In this document: positions 56,671 to 64,000 of the stretch, one piece after another
How the letters are laid out: each line of letters starts with the position of its first letter
Numbering within the stretch: the first letter of the stretch is position 1
Assembly (NCBI GenBank): GCA_030272585.1
Contig: BSYQ01000015.1
Coordinates: forward strand, 248,001-312,000
Direction: 5' to 3'
Length of the DNA stretch: 64,000 nt
Origin: Bryopsis sp. KO-2023
Lineage: Eukaryota > Chlorophyta > Ulvophyceae > Bryopsidales > Bryopsidaceae
Program-made: the position numbers and the translations under genes
The notes under the pieces: generated by a model
The model's input: the letters and a program-made list of their open reading frames with translations, nothing else
What the model was told of the DNA's origin: nothing
The model's database searches: none

Positions 56671-56711
56671 CTTTTCATTCCGGCCAAGGGACTCTCCAGC
56701 CCTTGACCTCT

Positions 56712-57905
56712 TTAGTTTTCCGAGCAGTCAGCGGCGAAGTGGCCTTTCTTGCCACACCTGTAACAATCAACATGGGCTGCTGATCTGCCCATATCCATTC
56801 TGCTCCTCCTGTCTGAGGAACCCTCTCCAGTTCCTCCTCGTTTCTGCCTCTGGTGTCTGCGAGGACTGCCACTGCGTCCTCTGCTTTTACTGCGACTGTA
56901 ACTGCGATCACCACCGCGACTGCCGCTGCGACCTCTACTGCCGCTGCGACCTTCCCTGACATCAAACCCCACGCGGTTACGCTGGAGGCCATCAACCTCC
57001 ATACGATCACCTAAGTGTGGTGCCTGACGCTGCGGGTGGTACCTGTCGCGTTCGGTGTTATACCTTCCTCGACTGCTACTGCGACCTCTGCTCTGGGATC
57101 TGCCTCTGCTGAACGACCTGCCACGACTCTTCGATCTGTCCCTGCGCGACCTTGCGCGTCTGCTGCTGGGACTGCGATCTCTGTGGTAGTTTTCAAGAGG
57201 ACCTTCCCAGGTCGCCGCCAGCGCGATCGCTCTTTCGAGGGTGTTGGGATCTTCCATCTCAACCTTCGTCCGCAGACGCTCGTGCAGACCCTCCATGAAC
57301 CTGAAGAGCTTTTCCCCAGGATTGCTGTCATGAATCTGCAGTGTGAGCCTGCGAAACTTGTGTACATACTCAGCAACCGAAAGTCGCCCCTGACGCAAAC
57401 GAGACCACTCTCTTCTGAAGTCACGGTTCTCGTTCACCTTGCCAAACTCCTGTCTCAGCTGTTCAACCAAAGCAACAAGTGACTGAGGCAGTTCCTGGTG
57501 GCCTGCAAGAGCAGCCTCATATCTGCCTCTCCACCAAGTACCTGCAGCTCCCCTGAGTGATCCTGCAGCCACTAAAACCTGCTGCTCTACATCCCTTGTG
57601 CCTGTCACATCAAAATATGTCTGTAACTGCACCTGCCACTCATTCAGTGGGATATCACCAGGGTCACCATACCAAGCATCTGGTGTCTTTGCTCTGGCCT
57701 TGCCCAGTGCTGCTGGAGCCTGTGGCTGAGGCAACCTTTCTGCCACAGCCTGCTGCACAACATCATTCATCTGATGGTTGACATTTGCAGCAACATTCCT
57801 CAGGTGAAGGACTTCATTCTGCAGATCTGTTATCATCTGCCTCATTGCCTGCAGATCGAAAGGATCTGGGGCTGGTACCCCCATCTGCTCCTCCCCGCCT
57901 GACAT
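56712..57905 (-). CDS. gag of chromovirus A (397 aa)
   Basis: Retrotransposon gag core (about residues 80-230: TPDAWYGDPGDIPLNEWQ, GAAGTWWRGRYEAAL, LSVAEYVHKFRRL), then a long Ser/Arg-repeat region (SRGRS repeats) and a CCHC zinc knuckle CYRCGKKGHFAADC at the end. Builds the particle and binds RNA. Confidence 0.92.
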   Translation of the reverse strand: MSGGEEQMGVPAPDPFDLQAMRQMITDLQNEVLHLRNVAANVNHQMNDVVQQAVAERLPQPQAPAALGKARAKTPDAWYGDPGDIPLNEWQVQLQTYFDVTGTRDVEQQVLVAAGSLRGAAGTWWRGRYEAALAGHQELPQSLVALVEQLRQEFGKVNENRDFRREWSRLRQGRLSVAEYVHKFRRLTLQIHDSNPGEKLFRFMEGLHERLRTKVEMEDPNTLERAIALAATWEGPLENYHRDRSPSSRRARSRRDRSKSRGRSFSRGRSQSRGRSSSRGRYNTERDRYHPQRQAPHLGDRMEVDGLQRNRVGFDVREGRSGSRGRSGSRGGDRSYSRSKSRGRSGSPRRHQRQKRGGTGEGSSDRRSRMDMGRSAAHVDCYRCGKKGHFAADCSEN

Positions 57906-58275
57906 TCCTTCTGCGCCTCAGCTCGTTCTGCTCACGCCTCTCCTGCGTTGCCCTCTGCAATCTGTAGATAGGACACTGAGGATCAGAACAGTCGTAGTAT
58001 CTGATGACGTTACCACTGCGTTCTGCCTTTCTGTGGCCGTGAGGAGGCGCTCTGAGAGGAGGTGGTGGCACCACTGCCAACGGGTGTCTCACTGGACCCA
58101 GAACCTGCACCGGTCTGGGTAACCTGTAAGGAGCTGGAACCCAGTCCCCTGCGAAAGTAAACAGATCAGGTGGCAGGTTTCCCTGAAACTCTGCCTCACC
58201 CTGAATCACAGTTTCCTCGTCTGTTTCTGCCTCACTTTCGCTACTTCTCACTGCTACAGGTCTACCAAAACTCAT
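57814..58275 (-). CDS. pre-gag ORF 2 of chromovirus A (153 aa)
   Basis: Acidic start (SSESEAETDEETV), Pro-rich middle, then VIRYYDCSDPQCPIYRLQRA (C-x4-C) and a basic Arg-rich tail. Its 3' end overlaps the gag start by 92 bases in another frame. Conserved in chromovirus B (61046-61507). Looks like a tandem paralogue of ORF 1. Function unknown. Confidence 0.65.
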   Translation of the reverse strand: MSFGRPVAVRSSESEAETDEETVIQGEAEFQGNLPPDLFTFAGDWVPAPYRLPRPVQVLGPVRHPLAVVPPPPLRAPPHGHRKAERSGNVIRYYDCSDPQCPIYRLQRATQERREQNELRRRRNVRRGGADGGTSPRSFRSAGNEADDNRSAE

Positions 58276-58302
58276 ACAACAACCAGAGTCAGAAGATCTC
58301 TT

Positions 58303-58626
58303 TTACAGGTTGCTAGTTCTGATCCTTTCCTTCTCAAGCCACTCTAACAAAAGAAGGCAGTTCGGATTCCTACAAGTAACAGAATATATCCAAGTACCCT
58401 GACGAAACACCCAATAATGATCGTGCGAGGGAGCCAAAACTGAACTCTCCTCCACCTGACTCAGTGGTTCCTGCACCCTGTTTTCCCTGATAGGTCCTGC
58501 TCTGAAAACAAAGGCAGGTAAAGTCCGAGTCTGATCTGGCTGGTTCTCACTAGGAAACCCGTCAGACGACACTTCCTCTTCGTCGGAACTAACAACTGTA
58601 AAACCTGAGCCCACACTGCTCATCAA
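58303..58626 (-). CDS. pre-gag ORF 1 of chromovirus A (107 aa)
   Basis: Acidic Ser-rich start (VVSSDEEEVSSDG), then WIYSVTCRNPNCLLLLEW with a C-x4-C pair. The same ORF is intact in chromovirus B (60695-61018). Not part of standard gag-pol. Unknown function; shares its C-terminal motif with pre-gag ORF 2. Confidence 0.65.
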   Translation of the reverse strand: MMSSVGSGFTVVSSDEEEVSSDGFPSENQPDQTRTLPAFVFRAGPIRENRVQEPLSQVEESSVLAPSHDHYWVFRQGTWIYSVTCRNPNCLLLLEWLEKERIRTSNL

Positions 58627-59062
58627 CTGCCAACCCTAGTTTCGCTACGCAAACTCTAACACTTCAGGCCGCGCAAATCTGCGTCTGTGCCCCCCTTGCT
58701 GCTGCGCAAAACCTGCGCCTGCAAAACTCTACCACTCAAGGCTGCGCAAATCTGCGTCTGTGCCCGCACTGAACTGTGCCCCTTACTGCTGCGCAAAACC
58801 TGCGCCTGACAACGTTCTATGCTAGGCAACGCCTGCAAACTCTACTATAACCTTGCGTACAAAACGACCTCTGTGCAGCACTGCGCCTACACAAAACTGT
58901 GCGAAAAATGCGCCAACTATGCCTGCACTCAGCGCTACCCTGCGCCCTGATCGATTCTGTAAAAACCTTGCGCCTGAAAACTCTGCGCCTGCTGTTTCAC
59001 CAGAACTCTCTGCTTCTCCCAAGATCACTTGTGATCTTGCCACAAGAATGCTCCGAAACCAA

Positions 59063-59412
59063 TGCAACGGCTGCGACTCTGCAAGTCTGCCAGCCAAGCT
59101 GAAGGTGAAACAAAGGGAGACCAAGGTGCAAAGCACTCCAAACAAGGTTAAAAGCTAGGTTAAAACCAAGTGTACCAATACCCTAGAGGCGCTGCTCAAA
59201 TACCCTGCTGCAGCACCTCTGACAAGACCTGATCCCCTGATCAGACAACTACTGAGCTGACACAGTGAACCCATCACTGTATCAGGTCAGATCACAGAAT
59301 GTTCTGAGCTGCCAGTTCAGCAGGGACACCTGCTGAGCTGCCAGCTCGCCAACCTACAGTCAGATCTCCTGATTCAGGGCCCAGCAGGCTCTGAATCAGG
59401 CGATTCACTACA
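59063..59412 (-). repeat. 5' LTR of chromovirus A
   Basis: 350 bp, TG...CA ends. Matches 50144-50493 and, inverted, 59909-60258. Confidence 0.95.
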
Positions 59413-59908
59413 CTATCTCTGTTCCAAGGGGTCGTTCACGTTCGACACAAAAGGCTGCAGAGCTTCACCTCTTTCAGTCGGTCTTATGGTTCCTAGGAAT
59501 CGATTCCAAGGGGTCGTTCACATTCGACACAAAAGGCTACAGAGCCTCACCTCCTTCAGTGAGTCCTAAGGTTCCTGGAAACCGATTCCAGGGGTCGTTC
59601 ACATCCAACACAAAAGGCTACAGAGCCTCACCTCCTTCTGTGAGTCTTAAGGTTCCTAGGAATCGATTCCGGGGGTCGTCCACATTCGACACAAAAGGCT
59701 ACAGAGCCTCACCTCTTTCTGTCGGTCTTAAGGTTCCTAGGAATCAATTCCAAGGGTCGTTCACATTGGACACAAAAGGCTGCGGAGCCTCACCTCCTAG
59801 TCAGCCCCAGTGTTCCTACGAAGGGTTTCCAAGGGTCGTTCGCGATCACGACATAAGGAAAATAGCACAGGTCAAGAAGATGGGTGTATGGTGCTGAGCG
59901 ATCCCTAG
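59413..59908. repeat. satellite of five 81-82 bp units between the two chromoviruses
   Basis: Units share GGTCGTTCACATTCGACACA, AAAGGCTACAGAGCCTCACC and AAGGTTCCTAGGAATCGATT. Part reads as a 27-residue repeat (KVPRNRFRGSSTFDTKGYRA), open from 59559 to 59897. Both chromovirus 5' LTRs abut it. Confidence 0.85.
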
Positions 59909-60258
59909 TGTAGTGAATCGCCTGATTCAGAGCCTGCTGGGCCCTGAATCAGGAGATCTGACTGTAGGTTGGCGAGCTGGCAGCTCAGCAGGTGTCCCTG
60001 CTGAACTGGCAGCTCAGAACATTCTGTGATCTGACCTGATACAGTGATGGGTTCACTGTGTCAGCTCAGTAGTTGTCTGATCAGGGGATCAGGTCTTGTC
60101 AGAGGTGCTGCAGCAGGGTATTTGAGCAGCGCCTCTAGGGTATTGGTACACTTGGTTTTAACCTAGCTTTTAACCTTGTTTGGAGTGCTTTGCACCTTGG
60201 TCTCCCTTTGTTTCACCTTCAGCTTGGCTGGCAGACTTGCAGAGTCGCAGCCGTTGCA
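59909..60258 (+). repeat. 5' LTR of chromovirus B
   Basis: 350 bp, starts TGTAGTG, ends TTGCA; preceded by CCTAG. Confidence 0.95.
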
Positions 60259-60694
60259 TTGGTTTCGGAGCATTCTTGTGGCAAGATCACAAGTGATCTT
60301 GGGAGAAGCAGAGAGTTCTGGTGAAACAGCAGGCGCAGAGTTTTCAGGCGCAAGGTTTTTACAGAATCGATCAGGGCGCAGGGTAGCGCTGAGTGCAGGC
60401 ATAGTTGGCGCATTTTTCGCACAGTTTTGTGTAGGCGCAGTGCTGCACAGAGGTCGTTTTGTACGCAAGGTTATAGTAGAGTTTGCAGGCGTTGCCTAGC
60501 ATAGAACGTTGTCAGGCGCAGGTTTTGCGCAGCAGTAAGGGGCACAGTTCAGTGCGGGCACAGACGCAGATTTGCGCAGCCTTGAGTGGTAGAGTTTTGC
60601 AGGCGCAGGTTTTGCGCAGCAGCAAGGGGGGCACAGACGCAGATTTGCGCGGCCTGAAGTGTTAGAGTTTGCGTAGCGAAACTAGGGTTGGCAG

Positions 60695-61018
60695 TTGATG
60701 AGCAGTGTGGGCTCAGGTTTTACAGTTGTTAGTTCCGACGAAGAGGAAGTGTCGTCTGACGGGTTTCCTAGTGAGAACCAGCCAGATCAGACTCGGACTT
60801 TACCTGCCTTTGTTTTCAGAGCAGGACCTATCAGGGAAAACAGGGTGCAGGAACCACTGAGTCAGGTGGAGGAGAGTTCAGTTTTGGCTCCCTCGCACGA
60901 TCATTATTGGGTGTTTCGTCAGGGTACTTGGATATATTCTGTTACTTGTAGGAATCCGAACTGCCTTCTTTTGTTAGAGTGGCTTGAGAAGGAAAGGATC
61001 AGAACTAGCAACCTGTAA
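60695..61018 (+). CDS. pre-gag ORF 1 of chromovirus B (107 aa)
   Basis: Same protein as chromovirus A 58626-58303, including the C-x4-C motif CRNPNC. Confidence 0.65.
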   Translation: MMSSVGSGFTVVSSDEEEVSSDGFPSENQPDQTRTLPAFVFRAGPIRENRVQEPLSQVEESSVLAPSHDHYWVFRQGTWIYSVTCRNPNCLLLLEWLEKERIRTSNL

Positions 61019-61045
61019 AAGAGATCTTCTGACTCTGGTTGTTGT

Positions 61046-61507
61046 ATGAGTTTTGGTAGACCTGTAGCAGTGAGAAGTAGCGAAAGTGAGGCAGAAACAG
61101 ACGAGGAAACTGTGATTCAGGGTGAGGCAGAGTTTCAGGGAAACCTGCCACCTGATCTGTTTACTTTCGCAGGGGACTGGGTTCCAGCTCCTTACAGGTT
61201 ACCCAGACCGGTGCAGGTTCTGGGTCCAGTGAGACACCCGTTGGCAGTGGTGCCACCACCTCCTCTCAGAGCGCCTCCTCACGGCCACAGAAAGGCAGAA
61301 CGCAGTGGTAACGTCATCAGATACTACGACTGTTCTGATCCTCAGTGTCCTATCTACAGATTGCAGAGGGCAACGCAGGAGAGGCGTGAGCAGAACGAGC
61401 TGAGGCGCAGAAGGAATGTCAGGCGGGGAGGAGCAGATGGGGGTACCAGCCCCAGATCCTTTCGATCTGCAGGCAATGAGGCAGATGATAACAGATCTGC
61501 AGAATGA
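61046..61507 (+). CDS. pre-gag ORF 2 of chromovirus B (153 aa)
   Basis: Same protein as chromovirus A 58275-57814, motif YYDCSDPQCPIY. Overlaps the gag start. Confidence 0.65.
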   Translation: MSFGRPVAVRSSESEAETDEETVIQGEAEFQGNLPPDLFTFAGDWVPAPYRLPRPVQVLGPVRHPLAVVPPPPLRAPPHGHRKAERSGNVIRYYDCSDPQCPIYRLQRATQERREQNELRRRRNVRRGGADGGTSPRSFRSAGNEADDNRSAE

Positions 61508-62609
61508 AGTCCTTCACCTGAGGAATGTTGCTGCAAATGTCAACCATCAGATGAATGATGTTGTGCAGCAGGCTGTGGCAGAAAGGTTGCCTCAGCCACA
61601 GGCTCCAGCAGCACTGGGCAAGGCCAGAGCAAAGACACCAGATGCTTGGTATGGTGACCCTGGTGATATCCCACTGAATGAGTGGCAGGTGCAGTTACAG
61701 ACATATTTTGATGTGACAGGCACAAGGGATGTAGAGCAGCAGGTTCTAGTGGCTGCAGGATCACTCAGGGGAGCTGCAGGAACTTGGTGGAGAGGCAGAT
61801 ATGAGGCTGCTCTTGCAGGCCACCAAGAACTGCCTCAGACACTTGTTGTTTTGGTTGAACAGCTGAGACAGGAGTTTGGCAAGGTGAACGAGAACCGTGA
61901 CTTCAGGAGAGAATGGTCTCGGTTGCGTCAGGGGCGACTTTCGGTTGCTGAGTATGTACACAAGTTTCGCAGGCTCACACTGCAGATTCATGACAGCAAT
62001 CCTGGGGAAAAGCTCTTCAGGTTCATGGAGGGTCTGCACGAGCGTCTGCGGACGAAGGTTGAGATGGAAGATCCCAACACCCTCGAAAGAGCGATCGCGC
62101 TGGCGGCGACCTGGGAAGGTCCTCTTGAAAACTACCACAGGGATCGCAGTCCCAGCAGCAGACGCGCAAGGTCGCGCAGGGACAGATCGAAGAGTCGTGG
62201 CAGGTCGTTCAGCAGAGGCAGATCCCAGAGCAGAGGTCGCAGTAGCAGTCGAGGAAGGTATAACACCGAACGCGACAGGTACCACCCGCAGCGTCAGGCA
62301 CCACACTTAGGTGATCGTATGGAGGTTGATGGCCTCCAGCGTAACCGCGTGGGGTTTGATGTCAGGGAAGGTCGCAGCGGCAGTAGAGGTCGCAGCGGCA
62401 GTCGCGGTGGTGATCGCAGTTACAGTCGCAGTAAAAGCAGAGGACGCAGTGGCAGTCCTCGCAGACACCAGAGGCAGAAACGAGGAGGAACTGGAGAGGG
62501 TTCCTCAGACAGGAGGAGCAGAATGGATATGGGCAGATCAGCAGCCCATGTTGATTGTTACAGGTGTGGCAAGAAAGGCCACTTCGCCGCTGACTGCTCG
62601 GAAAACTAA
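61416..62609 (+). CDS. gag of chromovirus B (397 aa)
   Basis: As in chromovirus A; two visible substitutions near LPQTLVVLVEQ (A has LPQSLVALVEQ). Ends in the zinc knuckle CYRCGKKGHFAADC. Confidence 0.92.
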   Translation: MSGGEEQMGVPAPDPFDLQAMRQMITDLQNEVLHLRNVAANVNHQMNDVVQQAVAERLPQPQAPAALGKARAKTPDAWYGDPGDIPLNEWQVQLQTYFDVTGTRDVEQQVLVAAGSLRGAAGTWWRGRYEAALAGHQELPQTLVVLVEQLRQEFGKVNENRDFRREWSRLRQGRLSVAEYVHKFRRLTLQIHDSNPGEKLFRFMEGLHERLRTKVEMEDPNTLERAIALAATWEGPLENYHRDRSPSSRRARSRRDRSKSRGRSFSRGRSQSRGRSSSRGRYNTERDRYHPQRQAPHLGDRMEVDGLQRNRVGFDVREGRSGSRGRSGSRGGDRSYSRSKSRGRSGSPRRHQRQKRGGTGEGSSDRRSRMDMGRSAAHVDCYRCGKKGHFAADCSEN

Positions 62610-62644
62610 AGAGGTCAAGGGCTGGAGAGTCCCTTGGCCGGAAT

Positions 62645-64000
62645 GAAAAGGTGAAGGAGGACAGAAGAGGAGTGTGGGAGGGCCGGCGTAGCCACCCACA
62701 CAAGGAGGCTACCATGGGGAGGGTAGCATCTGTTTCAGGGAAGCAGAACCCGGCAGGTGGTGTGCCTTGTGAAGCCACACCGAAAGGGAAGGTCGGTCGT
62801 TTGGAAAACGTTGAATTGGCGGGTACTCTGTTGAAGGCAGAGTCTCCTGCAAGTAGGTCAGTGGATGAATTGGCGGGTACTCTGCTGGAGGCAGAGTCTC
62901 CTGCAAGTAGGTCAGTGGATGAATTGGCGGGTACTCTGCTGGAGGCAGAGTCTCCTGCAAGTAGGTCAGTGGATGAATTGGCGGGTACTCTGCTGGAGGC
63001 AGAGTCTCCTGCGAGTAGGTCAGTGGATGAATTAGTGGGTGCTGCTGCAGGGGCAGTAGCATCTGCAGGAATTTTGAAGGAGGTTTCCGGGAATGAGGAG
63101 GCTGGTCGGTCGAGTGGAACCACCACCTCTCAGGTCCCTGAGGCAGGAGGTGCAGGGCCAGGCGGGGCCACACCTGACCTGCATGAGTTTTCTGTGCATG
63201 TGAGTGCTGACAGTGATCTGAGGGCAGACGCTGCAGACTCGTTTTCAGTGAGAGAGGAATCTGAGCTGGGCAGACCTAATGAAGTTTGCTTTCAAGGACA
63301 TAGCTTAGATGAACCCCCACTTTTGAAGTTGAGAGGAGTCCATGGGGGGACTCAAGGGATGTTGAAGACCACAGGAACTGTGGCAGGTTGTTTTTCTCGA
63401 ATATTGATAGATAGTGGGGCAACTGACAATTTTGTTTCAAAAGATTGGTTGCTTGAAAATGGCATTCAGACAGAAGCTGCTGAGGTACTGACTGAGGTGC
63501 AGTTAGCAGATGGTAAAACCTCAGAAAAGGTAGAAAAAGAGCTGCAGGCCAGTGTCAAAATGGGCAGGTTTGTATCAGAGGAAAAGATGTATGCCATAAC
63601 ACTAGGGAGGTACGACCTGGTGTTAGGAATGTCTTGGTTAAGCAAACACAACCCTGTCATAGATTGGCAAAAGAAGTTGTTGGTTTTGCAGACACCTCAG
63701 GGAGCAGTCAATCTCAGAATGCAGACTGGTAGAGTAGAGGATTGCAGTACAGCAGAGTTGGATCTGATGTCTGCAGCAGAGTTCGCACAGGCTGCTCGCA
63801 AGGGCAGACCTATATATTTACTTCATTTGAGAGAAGTGGATGTTGAGCATGCAATAAATGGATTAGAAAGTACTGAAGCAGTAAAAGGAAGTTTTGCAGA
63901 TACAGTCTCAGAGGAAGAAAGAGAAGCTTTGCAGTTGGAAAAAGAAATCAGAAAAGAGTTTCAGGATTTGTTCAAAGAAGAACTGCCTCAGGAGTTACCT
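62645..64000 (+). CDS. pol of chromovirus B (N-terminal part)
   Basis: Open to the window end. Has the four-copy 18-residue repeat (about 62811-63025), then the protease core LIDSGATDNFVS near 63404, and ends before the RT. Confidence 0.9.
62811..63030 (+). repeat. 54-bp coding repeat, four copies, in pol
   Basis: Units TCTCCTGCAAGTAGGTCAGT plus GGATGAATTGGCGGGTACTC, also four copies in chromovirus A (about 56299-56520). Confidence 0.9.

Larger units (their letters stand above)
50144..59412 (-). mobile_element. Ty3/gypsy chromovirus A, 9.27 kb, near-whole
   Basis: LTRs of 350 bp at 59063-59412 (5') and 50144-50493 (3'), beginning TGTAGTG and ending TTGCA, nearly identical, so young. A primer-binding-like TGGTTTCGGAGC follows the 5' LTR, and a purine tract GGTGGGGAGGAA abuts the 3' LTR. 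Order: two small ORFs, gag, pol (protease, RT, RNase H, integrase), chromodomain, an extra ORF. Pol seems broken about once; otherwise it looks whole. Confidence 0.93.
59909..64000 (+). mobile_element. Ty3/gypsy chromovirus B, cut by window end
   Basis: Near-identical to chromovirus A but in the opposite orientation. 5' LTR 59909-60258 (350 bp), then pre-gag ORFs, gag and the first part of pol, still open at the window edge. No break seen in the visible part. Confidence 0.93.

Overview
This is nuclear DNA of a eukaryote. Coding sequence is split by many short introns with canonical GT-AG ends, exons on both sides of introns keep frame, and there are no operons or ribosome binding sites. The content (secreted alpha-carbonic anhydrases, GH5-type mannanase modules, Crypton and Ngaro tyrosine-recombinase elements, Ty3/gypsy chromoviruses) fits a single-celled alga or protist with a transposon-rich genome, such as a stramenopile or a chromerid-like alveolate. 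I cannot name the species.

Layout. 1-5.2 kb: two tandem alpha-carbonic anhydrase genes, the first cut by the window edge. 5.2-14 kb: MITEs, a tRNA-Leu-like SINE head, a decayed coiled-coil/proline-rich gene, and four exons of a USP7-type ubiquitin protease cut at both ends. 14-21.7 kb (minus): a 14-exon Crypton-type gene whose predicted protein joins a tyrosine recombinase, a GCR1_C DNA-binding domain and a C-terminal Ulp1/C48 protease. 22.8-23.7 kb: a non-autonomous hAT element with a clean 8-bp target duplication. 24.6-26.1 kb: a glucose-6-phosphate dehydrogenase fragment whose first exon begins as a transportin HEAT repeat. 27-43.9 kb (plus): a second, different Crypton recombinase gene. 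Its last intron has grown to 10 kb and holds a block with inverted-repeat ends that carries two decayed mannanase units. A whole-looking Ngaro retroelement lies between those units. 44-50 kb: sparse, with a MITE and an unidentified multi-exon gene. 50.1-64 kb: two nearly identical chromoviruses head to head around a five-copy satellite.

The most notable points are the recombinase-GCR1_C-Ulp1 fusion, the nesting Crypton > TIR-bounded mannanase block > Ngaro, two short paralogous cysteine-motif ORFs upstream of gag and a RING-like ORF downstream of the chromodomain in the chromoviruses, and 5-bp flanks suggesting that the chromovirus pair arose by an inversion. Only the second carbonic anhydrase looks like an intact ordinary host gene. 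Most other host-derived sequence is fragmentary.
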